Assembly (NCBI GenBank): GCA_015680685.1
Contig: MNCI01007874.1
Coordinates: 169,366-233,365 of the forward strand
Length of the DNA stretch: 64,000 nt
Direction of reading: 5' to 3'
Source of the DNA: Gnetum montanum
Taxonomy: Eukaryota; Streptophyta; Gnetopsida; Gnetales; Gnetaceae
Under the pieces are notes generated by a model. That model saw only the letters and a list, made by a program, of their open reading frames with translations. It was not told the DNA's origin and did not search any database. Below, in pieces: positions 22,652 to 33,678 of the stretch. Numbering within the stretch: the stretch's first letter is position 1; each line of letters starts with the position of its first letter. A program made the position numbers and the translations under genes.

Positions 22652-25000
22652 CATGATGAGTCAAAATCACAAGTGCCCCAAGAATACAAAGTGGTATCTA
22701 CTCATCCAAATGAGTTTGTGCTTAATTTCACCTTCATTCTACATCAAGATGAACAATTGCGGTGGAGAGATATGGAGGATGACATTGTATTGCCACCCAA
22801 CCGATTAGTTCCTTGCATGCCACTCCAAATTCTTAAGAGGTTGGACATCCAAGATCTCAATGGTGAATATGTTGTGTAGGAACATGAATATTAGGAGTAT
22901 TGTCCCACTGAAACACGATGGAAAAGAAATTGGCAACAAGAGAAATGCTATGAAGCTGCAAAGGGAAAATGATTTAATAATCCCTTATTCATGCTAAACT
23001 AAAAAGATGATGAAGATCCCCTCTCTGAGGATTCTCATCACACAGACTCTCCTCCCCTTGATTTCAAGGAAGGGGGCTTGAACTAGAATTTACAGTCCAC
23101 TGTAAACAATCCTACTTCAGGCATTAATGGATCCCATGATCATGGGGGATCTAAAGGTGGAAGTCATGGCAGGGGAAAGGAAAAATATCATGATAATGAT
23201 CATGACCATGACCATCGAAGAGGGCTTGGCAGGCATCACGATGCTAGTCCTTCTTCCTCTTCACCTTCATTATCCTTTTCTTCCTTCTCAAGCTGCAACT
23301 AAAGCTGTAGAGGGCATGATCATGATGGAGGTAACCGACAGGATAAAAATGATCATGATCGTAGGGCCCATTGGGATGATCGAGATCAAAGGCATGGACA
23401 TTCAAGAGAGGCCCACCACCATGAGAGAAGGTGTAAAAGAGGGCATCATAGGCACCATGGCCATGACAAAGGCCATGACTATGATGAGCCTTTGCTCACA
23501 ACTTGAAACATGCTAAACATCATAAAGGTAGTCAAAATTCCAACAACGCATATGAAAGATAACCGAATAAATAGGTTGAATATGAACAATATTCCCAACT
23601 TTGAGGGGGGATATAATTCATATCCGTAGAACCATCTACAAGCCTTTCACAATGCTTGTGTCTTGTAGAGCATAAAAAATTATTGGTAAAAACTTAAGTT
23701 GTTTCCTAGGACACTCATAAAAGAAGCAAAATGTTGGTACTGCTCTTTGAAGCTAGAATCAATTCATAGATGGAGTGCGATTCTTGAGATGTTTAATGAC
23801 AGTACTCTTGAGTGTCCAACTTGAGAAAGCATATCCAAGGTTGGCAACAAGGAATACACGAACCCTTGGATGTAGCCATGGGCTGGTATTATTCTCTTTT
23901 GCACAGATGTCCTAGCCATGGTTATTCTTAAAGAAAGCAGCTTCACCATATTATAGATGGGCTCCGATCAAAAATAAGGAGAACTCTTGCGATCTATGCC
24001 CAAGAGGGATTGCCAAAATTAAGGGCCCATCAGATTCAACAGCTCATTGAGTAGGTTGCAAAAGAAAAAGGAGAACTCAGAAAGAGAGAAAGTGTGGAGT
24101 ACAACTGAGATCCTTCCATTAAAAAAAAGGAAGTTCAATTTGTTGACAACTAGGAAGAGGCACCACTTGATGAAGTGATAAAACAAAAAACCTTGCTAAT
24201 CCAAATATTTATCTCCAAAAGTTTAGCTAAGGTAGATAAAATGGGGAACTCTTTGGATGAAAAGTTCTAAACAGCTCTTAAAATTGTAGAGAAATTCAAA
24301 GAGCAAAGTAGTGATATGACCATAGAAAAAAGAAGGAAGCTGAATGTGCCTACCAACGGGGTAAGGGCAAAGCTACTATCATAGAAGAGGTTGTAGAGTC
24401 TGAATCAGATGATGATGGTGGGTGTGACATCTACCAATACAAACATCCTAAGGGATGTTGCCCTATTTTTTCACACTTGTAGAAATCTAGGGTGTATGCT
24501 CTAAATCCTAGATTAGCAAAAAGGAAAGCACCCATAAGATTGCCTTATCCTCAAGGCAATCTTAGGCAGTTCCACCAGCAACAACAAGATTATTACCCAA
24601 GTGGAGTTCCACCACAATCATATGAGTAGTATTATCAGTGGTAGAACCCACAGTCATGGGGGATACCACCACCAAGGCAACAATGCCCTTACAGATAGCG
24701 TGATCCATATGGGGACTATGTTCAACAACCCATGTTTCATGTGACTCTTCTAATCATGCCTCATTCCAACATCACTGCTATCCTTTGGAGTACTACAAAG
24801 CTCATTCTCCATCTTCCAAAGAGAATTCCCCATATCCTTATCATCCTCCTCATCCTTTTGCTCATGTCCCTCTGCCCTCAACCCAATTACCATCTACTCC
24901 TTCCATGCAAGAAGAAATTTCAGCCTAGCCGCAGCAATGTAATGTTACCAAAGCTGTTAACTTACAACCAGCTCCTTAGCCAAATGGTTCAAAACCCAGA
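22652..25000 (+). pseudogene. gag: Element B gag pseudogene
   Basis: The N-terminal block HQDEQLRWRDMEDDIVLPP at about 22743-22799 is the B form of the conserved Gag motif. A His/Asp/Gly-rich stretch follows (23120-23510), then the capsid-like region (MNNIPNFEGG near 23580), a charged segment, a Cys/His cluster near 24420-24470 and the proline/glutamine-rich tail with AGTCATGGGGG at 24652-24662. Stops occur in every frame. Confidence 0.75.
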
Positions 25001-25109
25001 CCCTGAAAACAACCATTTCTCCAAACCAATAGTCCTACAAATCCCTCATAGACTTATGAGGCTAAAAACCCTACTTCTTCCTTGTCCTCTACATCCAATC
25101 TACTCAAGT

Positions 25110-25625
25110 CCCCTTACCATCATGTTAATCCATGCTATAACTGATTGGATCAAAGACGATCACCTTCCCAGGAAACTATCTAATCCTGGAAGTCCCCTCA
25201 TTTACCTTCAAATCACTGAAAATGAGCCTTGCAAAGCTCTTCTACATTCAGGTTCTGATGTCAATCTAAATTCTCATGAAATGTATAAAACTTGGAACCT
25301 GCCTCCACTCAAGAAAAGTAATATTCATCTTGAGTTGGAAAATTAGTTCATCACTATTTCCTTGGGATTAGTGGAGGACATTGTGACCACTGTTTTTGGT
25401 TGGTCCTATCCTCCCAATTTTCTACTGATCCATGTTGACTGTTGCAAAGGGGACTTCCCAATCATCATGGGAAGGGTTTGGCTAAGTACTATTGATGCAT
25501 GCTTGGGAATTAGAGATCTTTCCTTGGATATTTCCAAGGAAAATGCATTCAAAAAGATCAAAAATAAGAAAGTTCCATGCATCACATATAGTGATACAAG
25601 GTGCAACTATGTGCAGAAACTCTAG
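25110..25625 (+). pseudogene. Element B protease remnant
   Basis: The leader HLPRKLSNPGSPLIYLQI is followed by the active-site stretch ALLHSGSDVNLN, where His replaces the catalytic Asp retained by E (DLGSGVNL). VEDIVTTVFGWSYP and GRVWLSTIDACLGI follow, as in C. Confidence 0.75.
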
Positions 25626-25763
25626 TCTATCAAAAGCACATTAATCAAAGCATGCAAATAATGTGTAAATAAGTCTGAAATTCAAAGGTGCTTATACATA
25701 GAAGCCACAAAGTAGGAGGGCACCTAGTGGCTAATAGCTGATCCTGAAAGCTACACACTTTGA

Positions 25764-27000
25764 ATGGAATCCACTGAGAGCTTAACTAGTGCCTATGTTG
25801 TAGACATGAATGAACTAGAGCAAGTTCATCGCCAACTCTCTAATAATGAACTTGATTATACGTATTGCGGAGAGTTGGAAATCCCTAAAAATTTCAAACA
25901 TAAGCCCATAGAGTTGAAAACTCTACCTAGTGGCATGGAGTATGCATTTCTAAAAAATGGCAAGCTAATGATAATCAATGTCAACCTTGCTCCTAAGGAG
26001 AAAGAGAAGCTGTTGAATATGGTTAACAAATGGCCAACAACCTTTGCTTGGTCATCATAAACTCACTGCGATTGATCCAAGGGTATGCCAACATCGCATC
26101 TATACTAATCCTTCCATCAGGCCAAGGAGGTAGTTGTAGTAGCAGCTGAACCCCAAATTGAAGTAGATAATTAAGGAGGAAATTGAACTTCTCACGATGG
26201 GGTTCATCGATCCAATTGTAGATAGTGAATGGGTTATCCCACTTGTAATTGTGCCAAAGAAAGCTGGCAAGTGGAGTGTGTGTAGCAATTTCAAGTTGTT
26301 CAACATGGTGACCTACAAAGATCATTTTCCATTTCCATTTTTGGACCAAGTGTTGGAAACTATTTCTAGGCATTGTTTCTATATCATTTTGAATGGTTAT
26401 AGTGGCTATAACCAAATTTAGATCACACCAGAAGATTAGGTCAAAACTACATTCACAAGTCCTTGGGGGACTTTTGCATATAGAAAGATGTCATTTGGTC
26501 TGTGTAATGCCCCTATAACCTTTCAATGCCTTGTCCTTAGCATTTTTCAACAATAGATTGGTAGTGAGGTGGAAGTCTTCATGGATGACTTCTCCACATA
26601 TGATGCTACGTTTGAGCAGGCCTTGGACCACCTTGAGCAAGTGCTTAAAAGATGCATGGAGACTAACCTTTAGTTCAATTGGCAAAAGAACAATCTGATG
26701 GTCCAAGAGGGCATTGTGCTTGGGCATAGAATTTTTCAAGTAGGGATCGAGGTTGATGTTGAAAAGATTAAGGTCATCCAAGGAATCACTCTTCAACTAG
26801 AAATCATTAAAGATGTCAAATCATTCCTTGGACACATTGGCTACTACTGGAAATTTAAAGAGAATTTCTCTAAGATCACTAAACCATTGGTTGAGCTTAA
26901 AAAGAAAGATGCTCCATTCATATGAACCAAGGAATGTTAAAAGGCATTCCACAAACTCAAAGAAAAGTTTGTACAAACTCTAATTCTATGAGCACCTAAT
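25764..27000 (+). pseudogene. Element B reverse transcriptase pseudogene
   Basis: Blocks in order: GFIDPIVDSEWVIPLVIVPK (26197 on), NGYSGYNQI, MSFGLCNAP, then the catalytic box VEVFMDDFSTYD with FMDD at 26578-26589, and LGHIGYYWKF. The catalytic Asp pair is intact, unlike in C, but several in-frame stops interrupt the enzyme. Confidence 0.82.
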
Positions 27001-27019
27001 TGGTCCCGTCCACTTCATA

Positions 27020-27400
27020 TCATAATGGATGCATCAAACTATTCCTTGGGAGCTACGCTTATGTAGTTGGATGATCAAATACATCCTTATTACAAACACT
27101 ACATTAGCCGAAGCATTGTGGGTATGCAACTTAACTGCACCACAATGGAGAAAGAGCTAATGGTAGTGGTGTATGGCTTGGAGGAATTCAGGCACCATGT
27201 GCTTGGATGCAAGGTGCTTATGCACACTAACTAATGTCATTCGCTTCCTCATGAACAAACCATGTGCTTGGATGCAAGGTGCTCATGTCATGCAGTAGCT
27301 TGTGATCTTATAGAAATTCGATCTTACAATGGTAGATTCAAAGGCAATTGAGAATGTGGTTGCTAATCACCTATCTCATTTATGATGGGACAACAAAGAG
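27020..27400 (+). pseudogene. Element B RNase H remnant
   Basis: IMDASNYSLGA opens the domain and a LEEFRHHVLGCKVL block follows. A 24-bp word is repeated at 27195-27218 and 27260-27283, so part of the domain is rearranged. VVANHLSHL near 27360 is the last block, with Asn in place of the usual Asp. Confidence 0.7.
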
Positions 27401-27409
27401 AAGGATAGT

Positions 27410-28740
27410 CCACTCTCTGATCAATTTCCTGGTGAACTCTTATTTGTCAGTGCAATAAATGAACAAGTTTCCACTGAACCTAAGTGGTATGATGGCATCC
27501 TCACTTATCTTCTTACTCAAGAGATGCCACAAGACTTGGTCCACTGGAAGAAACAACAATTTTTTTATTAGGCCAAACGCTTCATGAAAATCAATGGACA
27601 CCTTTACAAGGTGTGTGCCTATGGCCTAGTTTGTTGGTGTGTCCATGATGCCAACTACGTGTTCTCTAGGATACTCATGGGGGTCCCTATGGGGGCCACT
27701 ATGCAAAAAGACTCATAGTCATTAAGATCCTAATGGCAGGGTATTATGGGCCAACAATCTTCAAGGATGCTCACCACTTTGTCTGCTCTTGTTAATGCTG
27801 TCAATGTGATGGTGGGATGACCACTTGAATGGAGAAACCTTAACAATGGATTCAACCACTAAAACCTTTCGACATCTGTAGCATAGACTTCATGGGTCCC
27901 ATCACACCGATGTCAAATGAAAAGACATACATTATAGTCACTATGGACTATTATATGAAATGGGCAGAAGCAGCAATATTCAACGATTGTGCATACACTA
28001 CTGCTACTTGGTTTGTACAACAAAATATTGTAAATAGGTTTGGAGTGCCATGTGCACTAATTTCTGACAATGGTACTTATTTTACAGGCATCACCTTTCA
28101 CAAGCTCATGTAATACTTGGGGGTTGAACATGAGTTAACAACACCCTACCATCCCTAAGCCAATAGTCAAGCTAAGGTTACCAATAGGGAGATCTCAAAA
28201 ATCTTAATGAGAACAATTAACAAATATAGGAGAGACTGGAGCACAAAACTCAATGATGCTCTTTGGTCCTATTTCTCAACATGGAAACTCCCTATAGGCT
28301 ACTCTTCTTATGAGTTGGTGTAAGGAAAATTACCAACTCTTTCAATCCAATCCGAGCTCCATACACTTTCAACAACCTATGACCTTAACCTTGACCTTAG
28401 CCTAGCACAGAAAGAAAGATTGATCAACCTTAACATGCTAGATAAGAATAGATTGGTGGCCCTATCATTGAATGAAGTGCACAAGGTATTCAACAAAAAG
28501 TGCCATGATCTTAGAATAAAGAAATTCAAATTTCAACCTGAAGACAAGGTCCTCTATTGAAACCTCACACATGTACCATAATGAACTAAGTTCCAAACGT
28601 TGTGCAAAGGACCTTATATCATTTATCAAGCCTTTTCTTCTGGGGCCATGTTGATTTACAAATCTGAGAGCCCAAACAAAAAACAACTGCTCAATATGCA
28701 ATAACTTGAAACTTTCCATGAGCTCAAGAAAACTAGTGCA
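27410..28740 (+). pseudogene. Element B integrase pseudogene
   Basis: The Cys pair of the zinc finger is near 27780-27800. The core has SIDFMGPITPMSN with its first catalytic Asp at 27886-27888, then ISDNGTYFTG with the second. The third block is damaged: an in-frame stop, and Lys (AKVTNREI) where C has Glu (AEVTNREI). The C-terminal region ends near 28740. Frame breaks are fewer than in gag. Confidence 0.82.
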
Positions 28741-30060
28741 AGCAATGTCTCATTGGATGAATAGTCGTGCTTAATTTTTCGGATCTCCTCCTTTCAATTT
28801 AGTTATGGGGGAGATTTCCCTCCATTCTAATCATTAAAGTGGCTCTTTAGTTTTTACACTCTTTTTTAATTTATAATTTTTTGTTTTACACTTTGTTGTT
28901 TTTATAGTTTTTGTTTTATACTTTTCTTGTTTTTCCAATTTTTTGTTTTACAATATCATTAGTACATTTTATCTTCTTTTTAGACATTTTCTAATTTCTT
29001 TTATACTTTACTTTATTTTGATGTGAAATTTTCTTCTTTTTTTCTAATAAAGTGTTTTGTTGCCAACAAGACACAGTGATGTTGTAGTTGTTTGCTAATG
29101 ATGGTTTGTACTTAATGTTTTGATTACTAATGTCTAGTTTCTATTTTTGAATTTTGATGACTAATGACTAAGACATGGTTTCTTTTTCATGGAACAAGCA
29201 ACGAGTCCACATCATCCACCCATCTACAAACTCTATTGTCTTCCTAGTTTTGGAAATATGAGATCCCATTTTCATTAATGAAACTTTAAAGAACCTATGA
29301 CCTTAGTAGTTTCCAAACTTCAGAATGATTCAAATGGTTTAAAAAGGATATGACTTCAAGGGGATTCAACTCTCTTTGTACCTTTCTACTTATTTGAGTG
29401 CAATTGTGTCTTCATGGATTTCTTACTGTTCCATGTTGACCAATAACAAGAAGTTAATAAGTCTTTACATGGTGTGGTTCCCATCCAAAAATCCATAAAA
29501 ATTTAAAAAAAATGATGACAATTCAAAGCGCACCCCTTAAACAAAATCAATGGGCTACAAGGACTAGTTATAGGACTAGAAAGACATGTTACCCATGCCT
29601 AAGGATCCCGTCTAACTAAGGCCCTTTCTCACTTCCCGCTTCTCTTTTCTTCTCAAATAAGGAACGATGATTGATCTGTGGAAGCATTTTTGTATCTCAA
29701 GGGGATGGTCTGGTCTTAGAGTGATGATGCAAAGTCACTAGAAGTGGCTGGTTTTGATATGGACTAAGAATGTACTTTATCGAGTCATTTAACCATAAGA
29801 TCCACAAAAGACTTCATGTGACCATGATTAGGAACTCCATTCCATCTTCTCTCTCATCCACCAATGCTTTTCATAACCCGCCTCACTAATAGTTTCCATG
29901 TGTTGTTCAATGTCTCAGTTTGAAGTGTTAAAATTCTTAGGTAAATTCTTTCGGATTCAATCCTTAACTTTTCATAACCATTAATCAACTATGGGGCCCA
30001 TGGACTCCATGGTTTGAAAATGCGCAAGGGCAAAAAGGGCATGATCCTACTATGAGGAGG
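28741..30060 (+). other. Element B 3' non-coding region
   Basis: Homologous to the region after pol in C. A variant of the repeated motif, AGTTATGGGGG, is at 28801-28811. Matches to C include CCACATCATCCA near 29210 and AAGGGCATGATCCT near 30030-30050. Similarity stops soon after. Confidence 0.6.
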
Positions 30061-30848
30061 ATCCACTTACATATCTCTTGATTAGGTTAGTCAAGTCCCT
30101 TATCCTTAGGCATTTTGATGATCAAATCTTTTGTGTGCTCCATCGATTGCATCCAACTGTGCGCTCCTTAAGGCATTTCTCCCATAAGATTTCATTCTCC
30201 AAATTTTGTACATTCATAAACCCTCTTGTAGTATTTCATCATGTTCACAACTTTTCTGTCTCTCTATAGACTCCAATTTCATGCAAAAACTCCTTGTATT
30301 TTTTGAAATATTTAAAGTGAAAAATTTTGTGGAATAGCTTCGTCGACAAGACCTCGTATATGCATCCCACCCATCGATGTAAGGCAAAAAGTCTATATAT
30401 ATGAGTGAACCCTCAGCAATTTTTCACATTTGCTCATAAACAAGGGGGGAGTTATTGAATTTTTAAGAGGCCAAAACCTTCCAAGAGCCATATCTTCCTA
30501 ACCGTTTGTCCAATTCACTCCGTTCTTCAATCTTGTAGCTACCAAAGGTAAGATCTTCATAATGGGGGCCACAAATCTTAAGTTTTTGATAGAAAATTTT
30601 TCATAATTTTTCTAACTCCAACAAAGGTTTAATTAAGAAACCAACATGAAAAATATCAAATTATAAGAGCTAGACCCATCTAATAAGCTCTAATGACATT
30701 ATAAGCCAAATAGCATTAAAATAATAATAAAATAATCAATCTACCATGGTCCAAACTTAGCCTAAGTGTAACTGCCCAACAAGATAATGTACTAAAATGT
30801 TATAAGTTACACATTGTATGCTAATCCTTGGTTATGTGTTGATCATAG
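30061..30848 (+). other. Spacer with a possible promoter and leader
   Basis: No ORF of note. CTATATATATGAG near 30393-30405 resembles a TATA box. It is preceded by GTCGAC and ATCGATG words like those in the B LTR U3, so this may be the U3/leader of an older element feeding the coding sequence that starts at 30849. Inference only. Confidence 0.35.
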
Positions 30849-32765
30849 ATGGCACCTAAAGGAAAGCATGCATAGGAATGAAGACCATCCCAACTAAGGA
30901 ACAAATGGCCACAACCAAGAAGAGGCCAAGAATAGCCCCATGAGCAAGTAGAGACCCATGCAACGAAACCTCTTCGAGAGGAGCTCGAAGTGAAATTTGT
31001 CTGATAGATTCCTTAGAAAGAAATTGCAAAAAAATAGCCTCACCAAGATGAGGCACCTGAACCAAGATTGAACCTTGAGGTTACCTTAATGAAGGCTTGC
31101 CTAAAGTAAATCATGAACAAGGAGGTCCAGAAATCAGTGCTCCAAGAATTAAACTTTGGACCTTTCTTGGAGTTTGCACTACCAGGAGTTAAAGCTCAAT
31201 TGTAGAACTCTCCCATGTGGCCCACAATTACTTCCAGCAAAGAATTGTATATTAGAGAGACATACTTATTCTAGAATAATTAGTAGGCTGGTTCAACAGT
31301 CAAGATCAAGGACATTTTAGTGTCCTATTTAGTGAAGATCATTGCAGAGGCCCTTGGGTTACCACAAATTGGGACCAACTTTGTTGAAATTCCCATGTAG
31401 GCAAATCCTATCATAAAGAAAGAATGGACACAATGGTGTTATGGAGTAGACTATAAGAAGTTTGATGCACTAACCATGGTGGAATGTGCATATTTCAAGA
31501 TTACAGCCTTCCACCTCAATCCAATGGTGAAGCCAAGCAAGATCATAGCCTTCTTCGCCCATACATGTGCCACTCTAAGCAGTAGATTCCTAGTCAATCT
31601 TCCACAACTAATCTATCTTGAGATAGAGAAGAAGTTTAAAGAAAATGAACATTAAAGGAAGGTACTTCCCTTCCCATGCCTTATCTAAAAATTATGTAAG
31701 AGGGGAGGTGTAACACACTATACAAATGATGTTGATCGATGTGCTCTGTCCACTTCCTAGGTGGAGATGATGAAGAACAAAGTGCCTGCCAAAGTCATCC
31801 AAGAAGATGAGCAACAACCACCACCTACTCACAAAACAACACAAGAGTCCCACACTACCTTTGAGCACATGTACAAGATTTGAGAGCAACCCTTGTGAGA
31901 GCAAGAGTAGCAAGCACAAATGAGTCGTGATGATCCATTTGTGTATCACCCAGCAATGAGCCACCTCAATGAAATAGCTCGAACCATAAGCTAGATGGAA
32001 GGAGGCATGCTAATTTTCTTAGCTCAAAGAACACAACAACCTACAAAATCAAATCTTAGTGCTCGAGAGGTAACAGTATCTCTTTCTCAGCAGTAGTAAT
32101 ACCTAGAAATCTTTGGGAACATTGCTACTTTTTCAGTGCATCTAGAGAAGGGCGAGGAGGTCACTATCTTGGTGACGCAACACCATGGGTAGAAGACAAT
32201 GATAGAGGTAGTTGCTAATAGAATTACTGAAGCATTGAAAGCACCTACCGTGTCTGTACTAGACATTTCTGCACTCAAAGATGTGAATACATCAATAAGA
32301 ATCCTTAGCAACAAATTGAACGTAGCCCAACACAAGGAGTTGTTAGACCAATTGGTGGAAACTAGGCAACTAATTCCAGATGTCTTCAATCTTCCAAATA
32401 CAATTACTACAACCCAGTTAGAGCTACTAAAAGAAAAAGTACAGATGCATCATATTCAAGAGACAACTCGAAATAGCCAAAGCTGAGAATAAATGCTTAG
32501 CTACAAAGGTTGCTGAATTAGGGGCCCATCTTGATAATCTTGCGTTTCTCAACCTTGCACTAACACGTGATGAAGCCATCAAATAGCTTGAAAACAAGCT
32601 TTAAAAGGTTGAGAATAAGAAGAAGATGGCCTTCTTTGACAAGTCCATGGCCAATGCCAAAATGTACACCATTTAGAAGGACTTGGTCTAGATGCACCAT
32701 GAGAATGAAATTTTGACCATAGAAAATCATCACCTATGAAATGTTGATGTGTAAAAGTAGCAAAT
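30849..32765 (+). pseudogene. Unidentified decayed coding sequence, 5' part (split by element C)
   Basis: An ATG at 30849 gives MAPKGKHA before a stop. Further open segments in changing frames include TAFHLNPMVKPSKIIAFFAH and LPQLIYLEIEKKFKENE at 31500-31655, then a 95-codon helical segment at 32199-32486 (VLDISALKDVNTSI). The last part before element C is heptad-like. The sequence resumes at 42364 after C. I do not recognise the family. A transposon-derived ORF is possible, since similar ORFs are common between plant gypsy elements, but this is a guess. Confidence 0.5.
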
Positions 32766-32772
32766 TGATGAG

Positions 32773-32820
32773 CCGCGATATCACATCCGCGATATCGCAT
32801 CCACCCCCGTGATATCGCGT
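32773..32820 (+). promoter_or_regulatory. GATATC palindrome array in the C 5' LTR
   Basis: Three consecutive units of GCGATATCGC type lie immediately after the LTR terminus and upstream of the TATA box. Unit number differs among LTRs: two in A, about four in the E 3' LTR, two in the E 5' LTR, and one intact in the C 3' LTR. The position suggests a transcription-factor or silencing target; no factor can be named. Confidence 0.55.
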
Positions 32821-32834
32821 CCTACTGCAATGTG

Positions 32835-32842
32835 TATAAATA
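32835..32842 (+). promoter_or_regulatory. TATA box of element C
   Basis: TATAAATA followed by AGAGGC, conserved in all A/C/E LTRs at the same place, and the likely core promoter of the element. Confidence 0.7.
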
Positions 32843-33563
32843 AGAGGCAATTTTCCCTGTTTTAGACATCTAGATCAGTCCCTTAGCCAAACTCTTGCAG
32901 TTTTACCATTCCAGAGTTAGAATAGTTTCCATGTGCCCGCAGTAGAAGTCTTTAAGTGAATGGATCTTTATTCGAGCAAATTGTACCTGAGCACACATTT
33001 GTGTACAACAATAAAGACGAATTTTCTGATAAACCTTGCAGCATGTGGACTAAGCTAAATAGGAATTAATTCTTGTTAAATGTTTAAATGCTTTCCTAGA
33101 TAATTGATCTCTCTCAACCCTTGACTCTCCTAGTTAAGTGCACTCAGTACGACCACGTCGAGCATGTGTGTAACGCTTGGTAGCCCAGTAACGAGTAGCA
33201 TTTGGTAATCCTAGCAGCGTTGCACTGGTTCAGGGTGTGTACAGCAAGTGGGAATCGATACTGGTGCTAGAAAAATTAGAACTTAGTTAGTGAATAGTTA
33301 ATGAAAGTTAGTCACTTAGTTCTCTTCACCTTCCCCTATTAGCATAAGACATTAAAAAGATAAAAGATATAAAAATCATATACCTCAAACTTACTGAACC
33401 ATACAACTGTGACAATACAAGTAAGTTTGGAAAGATAACGATTGATTAACCTTAAGTGTTTCATTAGGGCGCACAAGCACTTAGTCCTTAAAGTTCGACC
33501 GAATTGTGTGTGAGACGCTCGTATTCGTATGGTTGAGTGTAGGGGTACCTCGCCACTCATCAT

Positions 33564-33581
33564 TGGCGCCGTTGCCGGGGA
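33564..33581 (+). other. Primer-binding site of element C, perfect tRNA-Asp match
   Basis: TGGCGCCGTTGCCGGGGA is an exact 18-base complement of the 3' end (with CCA) of plant tRNA-Asp(GTC). It starts two bases after the LTR end. This primer is typical of the Athila group. Confidence 0.93.
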
Positions 33582-33678
33582 CTTAGTTGTTTTGGAACTA
33601 CATAGAACATAGGAGATCATTCATATCATCGGGATGCTAGAACGAACCCTTAGGGTTGATTAAAAGAAAAATAAGATA

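Larger units (their letters stand above)
21600..30060 (+). mobile_element. Element B: diverged Athila-like gypsy element without a recognisable 3' LTR
   Basis: A TGATGAG...CTCATCA LTR (21600-22477) is followed by a degenerate primer-binding site, gag, protease, RT, RNase H, integrase and a 3' non-coding region, collinear with element C. Identity to C is clearly lower than that of A or E to C. Homology to the C 3' region fades near 30060, with no copy of the 5' LTR found after it, so the 3' end is deleted or unrecognisable. B keeps catalytic residues that C has lost (FMDD in RT, IDFMG in integrase), but frame breaks make it inactive. Confidence 0.85.
32766..33562 (+). repeat. Element C 5' LTR
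   Basis: 797 bp, TGATGAG to CTCATCA. The U3 start carries three GATATC-centred palindromes within about 45 bp. TATAAATA is at 32835-32842 and AATAAA at 33010-33015. Confidence 0.95.

Noticed and set aside
23120-23510. Met/Ile-rich ORF with repeated ATGATCATGA-like words, looking like an unusual repeat protein
   Set aside because: It is the wrong frame of the His/Asp/Gly-rich stretch of B gag.
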